Source: Candidatus Cloacimonadota bacterium
Lineage (GTDB): Bacteria > Cloacimonadota > Cloacimonadia > Cloacimonadales > TCS61
Length of the DNA: 40,665 nt
Assembly: GCA_021735645.1 (NCBI GenBank)
Contig: JAIPGP010000026.1
Span: forward strand, 1-40,665
Direction: 5' to 3'
Below, in pieces: positions 23,120-31,406 of this stretch (position 1 is its first letter; every line of letters begins with the position of its first letter). The position numbers and the translations under genes were made by a program. The notes below the pieces were generated by a model, which had not been told where the DNA came from, searched no databases, and was given only the letters and a program-made list of their open reading frames with translations.

Positions 23120-24120
23120 AATTTATCAAAGTCCTTTTTATTGAATATCCCTGCCGGTGTAATATATCCGCTTATATATTTAGCTTTAGTAATATCAAAA
23201 GCCGGATTAAGTGCACCACTCAGTCCCGAGCTAAGTGCCACGCCATTAAAAGTAAGCACTTCCTCAGCCGGTCTTTCCTCTATGGGAATATCCCTTCCAC
23301 TCAGCAGCTGGCGGTAAAAGGTTGAAAATGGTGCCGCAATATAAAAGGGGATATTATTCTCTTTTGCCAGTACAGCTTTGCTATAGGTTCCTATCTTATT
23401 AGCAATATCACCATTTCGCGCTATTCTATCCGCCCCGGTTATCACCAGGTCGATCTTGCCCTGCTGCATATAATATCCGGCAGCATTGTCCGCAATGATA
23501 GCATGATCAATGCCTTCCTGAGCCAGTTCCCAGGCTGTTAACCGCATACCCTGCAACCTGGGTCGCGTCTCATCTACATACACAAAGATGTTCTTGCCGG
23601 CATAATGCGCCTCTCGCATCGGGGCTAAAGCAGTTCCATAGTCCACTGTCGCCAGAGCTCCCGCATTACAGTGCGTTAGTATCCGGCAATTATCTGCTAT
23701 CAGTTCATTACCATATTTCCCGATCAGCAGGCATTCATTAGCAATATTATCCGTAAACTGCTGAGCTGCCCCTATTGCTGCTGCTTTTATCCCTGCTCCT
23801 GTAATCTGCCGGGCTATTGCCTGTTTCACAAAGTCTAACCCATTCTGCAAATCTATTGCGGTAGGACGGCTGGACAGCAGCAGCTGATAACTCCTGTGTA
23901 TATCTTCCCCCTTGCCTATAGCAAGAGCATATCCCAAAGCTGCAACTGCCCCTATAGCCGGTGCACCCCGCACTTTCATAATTTTTATCGCTTCATAAAC
24001 CTGCTCAATATCATGCAATTCTATAATAGTAAATTCAAAAGGCAACTGGTTTTGATCGATGATAAAAAGTCTCCCATTCTCCAGCCAGACTGTCTGATAA
24101 TCCTTATCCTGATAACGCAT
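23077..24120 (-). CDS. mtnA: S-methyl-5-thioribose-1-phosphate isomerase
   Basis: This 347-aa enzyme (from the preferred start) interconverts methylthioribose-1-phosphate and methylthioribulose-1-phosphate in methionine salvage. KVRGAPAIGAVAALGYALAI is diagnostic; Cys151 (THCNAGALAT) and Asp231 (TGADRIARNGD) are 80 residues apart, as in characterised MtnA. A longer frame from 24162 is open, but the ATG at 24120 has GGAAGG upstream, overlaps the previous stop as TAATG, and gives the usual family length. It sits between msrC-like and aldolase genes in an overlapping operon. Confidence 0.95.
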   Translation of the reverse strand: MRYQDKDYQTVWLENGRLFIIDQNQLPFEFTIIELHDIEQVYEAIKIMKVRGAPAIGAVAALGYALAIGKGEDIHRSYQLLLSSRPTAIDLQNGLDFVKQAIARQITGAGIKAAAIGAAQQFTDNIANECLLIGKYGNELIADNCRILTHCNAGALATVDYGTALAPMREAHYAGKNIFVYVDETRPRLQGMRLTAWELAQEGIDHAIIADNAAGYYMQQGKIDLVITGADRIARNGDIANKIGTYSKAVLAKENNIPFYIAAPFSTFYRQLLSGRDIPIEERPAEEVLTFNGVALSSGLSGALNPAFDITKAKYISGYITPAGIFNKKDFDKLWEMNIKVQNSGQI

Positions 24121-24587
24121 TAATCCTTCCGATAAATCAATTCTACTACTTTTGCCAGCCATTCAGCATCTGTCTCGTCAAAAGCAGCTAATTCCCGGCT
24201 GTCCACATCAAAAACCGCTGTAATCTCTCCAGTTGCATCATAAACCGGGATCACTATTTCCGATACAGACCTGCTGTCACAGGCTATGTGCTCCGGAAAT
24301 TTGTTCACATCTTCCACGATCACATTCTTCCTGCCATCTATTCCCGCCCAGCAGACACCGGTATGTGCCGCAAGCACCAGGCAGGCTACAGGTCCCTGAT
24401 AACAGGCAACTGTGAGTTCACCCTCAATAAGCCGATAAAACCCGGTCCAGAAATAATAATCAAATTTGTGATGCAGTACAGCACAGATAGTAGCCATTCT
24501 GGCAGCAGGATCTGCAGTCTTGCTTAATAACTTATGTAATTGACCATATACCCTCAGATACCTGTCTGCCTTACGCGTTTGATCCAT
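24120..24587 (-). CDS. msrC: Free methionine-(R)-sulfoxide reductase (GAF fold)
   Basis: This 155-aa protein is a single GAF domain. It reduces free methionine-R-sulfoxide. The catalytic cysteine trio is present at Cys69 (PVACLVL), Cys79 (TGVCWAG) and Cys103 (HIACDSRSVSEIVIPV), with the same 10 and 24 residue spacing as E. coli fRMsr (84, 94, 118). A Trp replaces the usual Gly after the middle Cys. AGGGG lies upstream of the ATG. Its stop overlaps the mtnA start, tying methionine repair to methylthio-sugar salvage. Confidence 0.92.
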   Translation of the reverse strand: MDQTRKADRYLRVYGQLHKLLSKTADPAARMATICAVLHHKFDYYFWTGFYRLIEGELTVACYQGPVACLVLAAHTGVCWAGIDGRKNVIVEDVNKFPEHIACDSRSVSEIVIPVYDATGEITAVFDVDSRELAAFDETDAEWLAKVVELIYRKD

Positions 24588-24699
24588 AACATTGTCCCCT
24601 TTAATACATTTTCATCAGGCAAATTTCCTTAACCAGAAAATTATGTCCAGAATTTCACCCTCTCCCGTCTCTTAAATTAACTCATAGAATGGTGATAAT

Positions 24700-24935
24700 G
24701 TAATATCTTTTATAGAGTGAATGGTGAATGGTGATTTGTGATTAGTGAATGAGGAAACGAGGGATGGACTGATGGAGGGATGGAGGGTTTGATTAAATGT
24801 AATCCAGAGCTGGAAGCTATGGGTACGCAGAATCCAGACCATGTGAAGGAGTTCACTGTCTTCTCTGTTCACTCTTCACTCTTCACTCCTCACTATTCAC
24901 TCTTCGCATCTTCCCATCTTCACTCTTTCCCTTGA
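24700..24935. repeat. Heptamer runs and hairpin remnant upstream of the TsaC fusion
   Basis: GTGAATG/GTGATTT/GTGATTA heptamers occupy 24717-24748, an ATGGAGGG run follows, and an AATCCAGAGCTGGAAGCT...GGTACGC hairpin remnant lies near 24800-24827. TTCACTC-type heptamers occupy about 24868-24926. No gene is seen in the 402-bp gap (24588-24989). Confidence 0.8.
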
Positions 24936-24989
24936 CTTCAAAACTATACTCCGCAAATTTCTGCTTAGAAAATGGCAAGGAGCAATAAA

Positions 24990-26051
24990 ATGAAATTGTA
25001 TCACGCTATGTCCAAACAAGTGGCAGAAGCCTGGCAGCAGGCAGAAAATCCCATCCTGCTCCATTATACAGGCTCCATGTTTGGCATGGGTTGCGATGCC
25101 AGAAATCAGGCGGCAATCTCACGGCTGAATACTTTGAAGCAGCGTCCCCAATCCAGCGGCTATATTGTGCTGGCAGCAGATTACAGACAGCTCGTGGAAT
25201 ACCAGGTGCAGATGACTCCCAAATTTGCCGGTCTCATCAGACAATATTCACCCGGCTCTCTCACTGCCGTGCTGCCCTGCACCCATCCGCAGCTACAGCA
25301 TCTGCTGCTAAATAATAAAATTGCTTTCCGCATCCCGGCTGCTCCCCTCATCCGCCAGTTTCTCAAAGCTACTGGTTCACCTCTGATAAGTACCAGCATC
25401 AATGTTGCCGGTGCCAGACCTCAAACTGACTACCGCTATATCCTGGCAGGATACAAAACCTGGTTTGATCTTGCTCTCCTGCCCGAAAACGAGCTGGTAG
25501 CACCCGGCGAACCTTCCACAGTAGTCACCACAGAAGATGACAAGCTCATCTGTCTGCGGGAAGGACTACTGGATTTTTCTGAACTTAAAGAAGACTTTGA
25601 GCATCCACTCATCACCTTTGTCTGCACCGGCAATATCTGCCGCAGCCCTCTGGCGGAATACTATTTCCGGCAGCAGGTAGAATTACACGGTCTCCCCTAT
25701 CGCACTGCTTCAGCAGGTTTCATGGCAAGCGATATCAAAATCAGCGAAAACTCCCGCCTTGTCCTGCAGCAGGATGGCATTAATGCCAATGCTCATCTAT
25801 CGGAAACCCTGAATCACGAAATTGTCAGAAGAAGCAGGTTAGTGCTCACTATGACGCAATACCACAAGAATAGCCTCATTAATACCGGCTGGAGAAGTGA
25901 CCATGTGTACACTCTGGCAGAATACATCGGCAAAAATATTGATGTGGAAGACCCCTATCAGGAACCTCTGGAAATGTATCAGCAAACCTATCAGCAAATC
26001 AAATATTTTATTGATCTTCTGATTGCCAAACTGGTGCAGGAGCAAAAATAA
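24990..26051 (+). CDS. TsaC/Sua5-YrdC domain fused to low-molecular-weight tyrosine phosphatase
   Basis: From the preferred start this is 353 aa: AAGGAG lies eight bases before the second ATG and inside the longer frame that begins at 24972. Residues 1-200 are a YrdC-type threonylcarbamoyl-AMP synthase domain (KQRP-SSGYIVL, SPGSLTAVLP, STSINVAGARP), which makes the precursor for tRNA t6A37. Residues 205-350 are an LMW-PTP domain with the full P-loop CTGNICRS (nucleophile Cys212, Arg218) and the general-acid loop DPYQEP (Asp321). Both active sites look intact. The stop overlaps the rnhC start (TAATG). The phosphatase may act on phosphotyrosine or phosphoarginine; the substrate is unknown. Confidence 0.9.
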   Translation: MKLYHAMSKQVAEAWQQAENPILLHYTGSMFGMGCDARNQAAISRLNTLKQRPQSSGYIVLAADYRQLVEYQVQMTPKFAGLIRQYSPGSLTAVLPCTHPQLQHLLLNNKIAFRIPAAPLIRQFLKATGSPLISTSINVAGARPQTDYRYILAGYKTWFDLALLPENELVAPGEPSTVVTTEDDKLICLREGLLDFSELKEDFEHPLITFVCTGNICRSPLAEYYFRQQVELHGLPYRTASAGFMASDIKISENSRLVLQQDGINANAHLSETLNHEIVRRSRLVLTMTQYHKNSLINTGWRSDHVYTLAEYIGKNIDVEDPYQEPLEMYQQTYQQIKYFIDLLIAKLVQEQK

Positions 26052-26959
26052 TGTCCCCTGAAATTATGAGCTTTCTGGAAAAAATCCTCCCTGCTTTAGA
26101 AAAAAACGGCTTTATTCTCTGCGACGAAAAACCCATCAATTACGGAATTCAACTTAAATTATCCAGAAATAATGACTCTATTCCCCTTTCTATCTATTAT
26201 TCTGCCAAAAAAGGTATTTCCACCGTAATTGGCGGTTCTCCCCAAAGTAAACTACGTAACCCGCTGGCTCTCATCATCAATAAACCACTCATCAATCTTG
26301 ATACTGACCACACCTGGCAAACCTGGATCGGCACTGATGAATCCGGGAAAGGAGACTTCTTTGGTCCGCTCGTAACTGCCGGATTTTGCGGTAACCGCAA
26401 AATTATTCCCTACCTGCAGCAGATTGGCGTGCAGGACAGTAAAAAAATGAATGACACAGATATCGAGTCGGTGGGCAAACATCTCTATGCGGTTTATTTT
26501 GACCAGATCAAGGTGATCACGCTGCTGCCTGAGGTCTATAATAAACGCTATGCCGAACTGCATCAAAAAGGCAAAAACCTCAATGACCTGCTCGCCTGGA
26601 TGCATGCCCGGATTATCGTTGACCTCGATCAGCAATTCCATCCTGATGGTGCTTTCATCGATAAATTCACTACTGAGGGACGCATCAGGGCGGCACTCAA
26701 AGAAATGAAATCTATTAATTTCATTGCCCAAACCAAAGGCGAAAGTGACCCTTTTGTCGCGGCTGCCTCTATTATTGCCAGGTTCCACTTCAACCGCTGG
26801 TTCAAACGGCTCGCTTCTGAACTGGATTTCAAAATACCCCGCGGTGCAGGTGCACTCGTTGATAAAGCTGCTCAGGAACTCGCTGCTAAAACCGGTAAAA
26901 ATAACCTGTTTAAATACGTTAAAACTCATTTCTCTAATTATAATAAAATTACAGGATAA
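26051..26959 (+). CDS. rnhC: Ribonuclease HIII
   Basis: This 302-aa enzyme cleaves RNA in RNA-DNA hybrids. An N-terminal substrate-binding domain (about 1-85) precedes the RNase H core, whose motif GTDESGKGDFFGPLV has Asp96 and Glu97, the Asp-Glu pair that separates HIII from HII. VQDSKKM and AAASIIARFHF are further conserved blocks. The gene overlaps the TsaC fusion by one base and is followed 4 bp later by the carbonic-anhydrase-like gene, so the three are one operon. Confidence 0.94.
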   Translation: MSPEIMSFLEKILPALEKNGFILCDEKPINYGIQLKLSRNNDSIPLSIYYSAKKGISTVIGGSPQSKLRNPLALIINKPLINLDTDHTWQTWIGTDESGKGDFFGPLVTAGFCGNRKIIPYLQQIGVQDSKKMNDTDIESVGKHLYAVYFDQIKVITLLPEVYNKRYAELHQKGKNLNDLLAWMHARIIVDLDQQFHPDGAFIDKFTTEGRIRAALKEMKSINFIAQTKGESDPFVAAASIIARFHFNRWFKRLASELDFKIPRGAGALVDKAAQELAAKTGKNNLFKYVKTHFSNYNKITG

Positions 26960-26963
26960 TATT

Positions 26964-27500
26964 ATGCTGCAAAAATTTCAAGAATGGACTCCCACACTAG
27001 GTAAACGTGCCTGGGTAGCAGATTCTGCTGCCGTGATCGGCAGAGTTGAATTAGGTGAAGATGCCTCTGTCTGGTTCGGAGCTGTAGTACGCGGTGATAT
27101 TCATTACATCAGGATCGGTAAAGGCTCAAACATCCAGGACCTGGCAGTTGTCCACGTAACCCATTATACCTTGCCTGATATGTCAGACGGCTTTCCCACG
27201 ATTATCGGTGAATATGTAACTATTGGTCACAAAGCCATGCTGCACGGCTGCACAATTGAAGATTTCTCCCTGATCGGTATGAATGCCACTATCTTAGACG
27301 GAGCAGTAATTGGCACAGAATCAATAGTAGGTGCCGGCTCAGTTGTCACCAAAGGCAAAATTTTCCCACCCCGCAGCCTCATCATTGGCTCTCCAGCCAA
27401 ACTTATTCGCCAGCTCACTCCCGAAGAAGCCCTCAGCCTCCACCACCACAGCGAACTCTACGTAAAATTTAAGGATGATTATTTGAAGAGTGAGAAGTGA
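26964..27500 (+). CDS. Gamma-carbonic-anhydrase-like left-handed beta-helix protein
   Basis: This 178-aa hexapeptide-repeat protein is of the PaaY/YrdA/Cam-like group. Zinc-ligand histidines are in place: His67 (HVTHYTL), His89 (IGHKAM) and His94 (LHGCTI). A longer frame reaches back into rnhC, but the ATG at 26964 matches the family start and has AGG upstream. The final KSEK and the TGA are read from GTGAGAA/GTGAGTC heptamers, so the natural C-terminus has probably been replaced. The substrate is uncertain; many relatives have no proven carbonic anhydrase activity. Confidence 0.9.
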   Translation: MLQKFQEWTPTLGKRAWVADSAAVIGRVELGEDASVWFGAVVRGDIHYIRIGKGSNIQDLAVVHVTHYTLPDMSDGFPTIIGEYVTIGHKAMLHGCTIEDFSLIGMNATILDGAVIGTESIVGAGSVVTKGKIFPPRSLIIGSPAKLIRQLTPEEALSLHHHSELYVKFKDDYLKSEK

Positions 27501-27545
27501 GTCGTGAGACGAATATGCGTACATCCTGGTCTGATTACATTTCAA
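27485..27545. repeat. GTGAGTC heptamers and hairpin remnant
   Basis: GTGAGAA, GTGAGTC and GTGAGAC follow one another, overlapping the stop codon of the preceding gene. A half-hairpin TGCGTACATCCTGGTCTGATTACATTT with the usual flanks comes next. Confidence 0.8.
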
Positions 27546-27661
27546 TTCACTTTTAACTACAAAACATCTTCACATTACATTTCTCTGCGTTCACAGCCCC
27601 CGCCCCCAAAAAAACTGCTGTTCAGGGGATTTATAAGTATAGGTCTTATATTCCCCATGAT

Positions 27662-29761
27662 TTATCTCTTTTGCCAAAAGGTTACCTGGGCGATGCTGTA
27701 GGTATATGTCCGGTTATTTATTCTCAAAAGGAAGGGGCAATCCCGGGGAGACTGCAATTCCGTGAAATTATCCTGCAGCAATTGGTGCAAAGTATCCAGC
27801 GAGAATATCGGTTCACCATCCTGGCGGAATCCACCGAGTTGTTTTTCTTTGCTGGTGAATTTTTCTGACCAGTTATAAGTAGAAGAGATGATCAGGATAC
27901 CATTTTGATTAAGTCTTTGGGCAATGATATTAAGAAAGTTCATGGGATCGTATATTTTCTCAAAGATATTTTGAGCAAGTATGAAGTCATAATCCTTGAA
28001 CTTAGCCCCCAGATTTGAGGCATCCGCCTGCCAGAATTCTGTTTTATGAGCTACATCCTGCAGGTTAAGGTCTGCCAGATTCGCTTCCTGAAACGAGAGT
28101 ATCTCTCCTTCTTCCGGGAGTAGATATTTTATCTTCTGCTGTGTTTTCATTTTTTCAGCCACTTTTATGAGCCGGGCAGTGAAATCTACACCAATCACTT
28201 TCTCGCAGAATTTTGCCAGTTCAAAGGCAGTTCTGCCGGTACCACAGCCGATATTTAGCGCTTTGGCAGTATTATTTATATAAGGCTGGCATAATGCCGC
28301 CAGATTGTGTGAGAAATTGCCGAACTGGAGTATATCTTTGCCATAATCCAGTTCACAATAAGGTGTGATCTCCAGATCATCTTCATAGAAATCATTAAAG
28401 GCAGGGACGGGCTGCTGCGAAATCACATAACGGAATCCGGCATGCTGGAAAAAATGCCTGCGGAAGGCATAGCGGCTGTCCCGCGTGGCTTCATTACCAG
28501 TGGAAATCCAGGAACCGCCTTTGATCAAATTATGCCTGCCGTCAAAGGTAGGCGTGGAAAAATCATCGTAGCAGGGATGCACTTTGAAACCCTGAAAACC
28601 GTTCATGGGAGTTTCCGTCCATTGCCAGACATTGCCGATGATGTCATAGAACTCGCCAAACTGAAAAATATCTACCGGACAGGGTGAATCATAATGTTCC
28701 AGATTGATATTCCCGGGTGCAGTCTTCCACCAGGGCTGATCCAGCGGAACGTGGTCATCATATAAGATATACCATTCTTCTTCAGTGGGCAGTCGTACTG
28801 GTAAGCCGGTTTGAGCAGTTTTCCAGTTGCAGAAGGCTTTTGCTTCCAGATAATTGATTTCCACCGGGAAACTCCAGGGCAAAGGGATTTCACTGGTAAC
28901 CAGTCTCAGATACCATTTATCAAATCGCATTACCCAGAATTTAGGATGCTCCGCCTGAGTGTATTCTCGCCAGTTCCAGCCTTCTTCTGTCCACCATCCC
29001 GGCTCTTGATAGCCACCAGACTGAACAAATTCCAGAAATTCCTGATTACTCACCAGATATTTTGCTGCCTGGAAATCGGCTACATCATATTCATGAGTGC
29101 CATATTCATTATCCCAGCCGTAAAGTGGATGCTGCTGTGATTTTCCCAGCTTCACCGTTCTGCCGGTAACAGCGATGAGCTTATTTACTGGTGGAGTGTT
29201 ATCCTGCCGGCAGATTTGAGAAAGTTCGTTGTCCTGCAAATCTTCCAAAGGCAACTGACGAATGAGCATAGAAGAAGTTTCCAGATGAATCCGCTGGTGC
29301 TCTATACCCATCATAATAATCCAGAAAGGGCTATGCCAGGTAACTGGCAGAACTAAATCCAATTCAGTAATCAGTTTATCGATCAAATCTCTGACCTGCT
29401 TCCGATAAGACATCACTTCTGAAAGCGAAGACCAGTTATAATTAGCCTCGTTCAGGTCGTCCCAGGACATTTCATCTACGCCCACGGCAAACATGGATTC
29501 AAATTCAGGATTGATACGCTGTGTAATCACTTTGGCAAGAATGAGTTTATTAATATAAAATACTGCTGTGTGCCCGATATAGAAAATCAACGGGTGACGC
29601 AGCGGATCAGCTCTTTTATATAGGGTATTTTCATTGACTATTGCGGTATATAGCTGATCATCAATCTCCCAGGTTTTATGGAAATACTGCCGTATTTCTG
29701 CTCTTTTATCAGAAGCATTCCCTTCTGATAAAATTATCGTTCTGGCGATATGATCTTTCAT
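27662..29761 (-). CDS. ovoA: 5-histidylcysteine sulfoxide synthase/4-mercaptohistidine N-methyltransferase
   Basis: From the preferred start this is 699 aa (AAGGAG seven bases before ATG 29761; the frame opens six codons earlier). The order is a DinB-like N-terminal domain with iron ligands (LIFYIGHTAVF; GIEHQRIHLETSS with His155 and His159), a formylglycine-generating-enzyme-like sulfatase domain (ending FRRHFFQHAGFRYV), and a SAM methyltransferase domain (ALNIGCGTGRTAFEL, then IGVDFTARLI). It joins cysteine to histidine with O2 and a nonheme iron, then methylates the later mercaptohistidine to give ovothiol. A separate sulfoxide lyase is needed and is not in the window. The gene stands alone. 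Confidence 0.93.
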   Translation of the reverse strand: MKDHIARTIILSEGNASDKRAEIRQYFHKTWEIDDQLYTAIVNENTLYKRADPLRHPLIFYIGHTAVFYINKLILAKVITQRINPEFESMFAVGVDEMSWDDLNEANYNWSSLSEVMSYRKQVRDLIDKLITELDLVLPVTWHSPFWIIMMGIEHQRIHLETSSMLIRQLPLEDLQDNELSQICRQDNTPPVNKLIAVTGRTVKLGKSQQHPLYGWDNEYGTHEYDVADFQAAKYLVSNQEFLEFVQSGGYQEPGWWTEEGWNWREYTQAEHPKFWVMRFDKWYLRLVTSEIPLPWSFPVEINYLEAKAFCNWKTAQTGLPVRLPTEEEWYILYDDHVPLDQPWWKTAPGNINLEHYDSPCPVDIFQFGEFYDIIGNVWQWTETPMNGFQGFKVHPCYDDFSTPTFDGRHNLIKGGSWISTGNEATRDSRYAFRRHFFQHAGFRYVISQQPVPAFNDFYEDDLEITPYCELDYGKDILQFGNFSHNLAALCQPYINNTAKALNIGCGTGRTAFELAKFCEKVIGVDFTARLIKVAEKMKTQQKIKYLLPEEGEILSFQEANLADLNLQDVAHKTEFWQADASNLGAKFKDYDFILAQNIFEKIYDPMNFLNIIAQRLNQNGILIISSTYNWSEKFTSKEKQLGGFRQDGEPIFSLDTLHQLLQDNFTELQSPRDCPFLLRINNRTYTYSIAQVTFWQKR

Positions 29762-29815
29762 GCTATTCTCCTTTATCACTATTGATCATAAAATAATGCA
29801 GTTGGAATAGTGGTC

Positions 29816-29849
29816 AAATAAAAAGCAGGCTGAAATATCTCCAGCCTGC
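29816..29849 (-). terminator. Rho-independent terminator of the TetR gene
   Basis: On the minus strand an 8-bp stem GCAGGCTG/CAGCCTGC with a 9-base loop is followed by TTTTTATTTG, about 75 bp after the regulator's stop. Confidence 0.88.
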
Positions 29850-29922
29850 GTTAATTTTTGTTCTGTAAATAACTTACCTGATTCAAGAAGTTTCTAATCT
29901 AAACAACATTGAATCTGAAAAT

Positions 29923-30636
29923 TTATTGCGGTATCTCTGTGCCTATCTTGTCCAATTGTTTCGGGGTAAGCTGACCCGGGTCTTCAATACCAAGGATAGT
30001 GCAGGCACTCTGGGTAGTGAAATATGCCCATTGGATCAACTGAGCCTCGAATTTTTGCAGGTTAATTTTGGGACCATTGATTACACGATATGATATCGTG
30101 ATAGCGCAAATATTATTCCAGATCAAATGGCTTACCTGATGCAGAAGCTCTTCGTCTTTGCACAGGTTTGAAAGGTAACTTTTGAAGAATTTATCAATTT
30201 CTTCAAACTTCTTGTAAAGCGTGATCAGGGCTGGTTCATAGTCGTGGGAAACCACTCCTGGAACCATAAAGGCAAACTTGATGTTCTTTTCAGAAAATGC
30301 ATAAAGAAAAAGCTTGTGAACCATTATGTTGAATGATTGAGCAGTAACTTTTTCTTTAAGATGCGGATTAAGCAATTCGGCAAACTGAAAATGCTTTTCT
30401 GCCAGAAGACATATTACTTCACTCCAAAGAGCTGCTTTGGAGCCATAATAATAGTTTACGGCATGAATAGAGCATTTTGCATCGTCCACTATGTCCTTAA
30501 TACTGGTTTCATCAAAGCCTTTCTCACTGAAATGCTTTGTCGCTGACTTCAGAATCTGAGTCTTTCTGGGTGACTTTTTCTTACGGCGGTAGCGTATATC
30601 TACCATAGCTGTTTCGTAATCATACACTTTTTTCAT
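29923..30636 (-). CDS. TetR/AcrR-family transcriptional regulator
   Basis: The protein is about 237 aa from ATG 30636. The frame extends to a TTG at 30660, but neither start has a strong ribosome site. The N-terminal domain has the family pattern TQILKSATKHFSEKGFDETSIKDIVDDAKCSIHAVNYYYGSKAALW, with the helix-turn-helix at ETSIKDI to NYYYGSK. It is preceded by a basic stretch (RYRRKKKSPRK). The ligand-binding half is long and helical, with no clear family hint. It lies between ovoA and yigZ on the same strand but has its own terminator. It may respond to a small molecule; the target genes are unknown. Confidence 0.9.
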   Translation of the reverse strand: MKKVYDYETAMVDIRYRRKKKSPRKTQILKSATKHFSEKGFDETSIKDIVDDAKCSIHAVNYYYGSKAALWSEVICLLAEKHFQFAELLNPHLKEKVTAQSFNIMVHKLFLYAFSEKNIKFAFMVPGVVSHDYEPALITLYKKFEEIDKFFKSYLSNLCKDEELLHQVSHLIWNNICAITISYRVINGPKINLQKFEAQLIQWAYFTTQSACTILGIEDPGQLTPKQLDKIGTEIPQ

Positions 30637-30793
30637 AGTCCAAAATTTGACGAAGCACAAATAAAAGTCAAATGATATTTTATTTAACCGTAAAATAATT
30701 CACTTAGCGATATATTTTTATTACAAAAATGTAACATAACGGAATTGCAAAACCTTATAAAACATAAACCAATAGCTATTTTATCGATCTGTT

Positions 30794-31405
30794 CTATAAA
30801 CTAATATATTTATAGGTAATTTTCTTCTTTGCTGTCATTTCCTGGAGATAGCCTTTCAGTATTTCTACTTCCGATTCCTCTATTACAGCAATAAGCTCAA
30901 CATCTGCCCCATATTCTATCTGCGAAATTTCGGCTTGAAATTCATTCAGGTCATACTTTAATTTCTCAATATATTCGTAAGGAGCAGTTATCAAATATTT
31001 TTCATAATTTACCTGTTTCTGGAGAGTCTGTAAAGAAATTGCTTCATCAACAGCAAGAGCATAAGCATCAATAAGACCTCTGATTCCTAACTTAACTCCG
31101 CCAAAATATCTTGTTACAACTGCAACAATATTTGTCATTTGATGTTTTTTAAGAGCATTCAGCATGGGTTTTCCAGCCGAGCCGGAAGGTTCTCCGGCAT
31201 CAGAGCAGTGTTCGTTTTCAGCCTTATTACCCACAATATATGCCCAGCAGTTGTGATTAGCTGTGTGGTATTCTTTGCTGATTTCGGTGATGAATTCTTT
31301 TGCCGAGATTAAAGTCTCACAATAGTGCAGATGGGCAATAAAGCGGGACCGTTTGATTTTAATCTCGTTATGGACATCAGAGCTTATGGAGTACAGATAG
31401 GGCAT
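30794..31405 (-). CDS. yigZ: YigZ/IMPACT family (UPF0029) protein
   Basis: From ATG 31405 this is 203 aa, the family length; a longer frame into the helicase gene is open but less likely. The N-terminal domain has EIKIKRSRFIAHLHYC, then AYIVGNKAENEHCSDAGEPSGSAGKPML and VVTRYFGGVKLGIRGLIDAY, the diagnostic block. The C-terminal ferredoxin-like domain is weaker. Relatives bind nucleic acid or the translation machinery and affect stress response. The start lies one base after the helicase stop, so the two are co-translated. Confidence 0.93.
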   Translation of the reverse strand: MPYLYSISSDVHNEIKIKRSRFIAHLHYCETLISAKEFITEISKEYHTANHNCWAYIVGNKAENEHCSDAGEPSGSAGKPMLNALKKHQMTNIVAVVTRYFGGVKLGIRGLIDAYALAVDEAISLQTLQKQVNYEKYLITAPYEYIEKLKYDLNEFQAEISQIEYGADVELIAVIEESEVEILKGYLQEMTAKKKITYKYISL

Positions 31406-31406
31406 C

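Noticed and set aside
26252-26929. 225-codon minus-strand frame
   Set aside because: Antisense shadow of rnhC.
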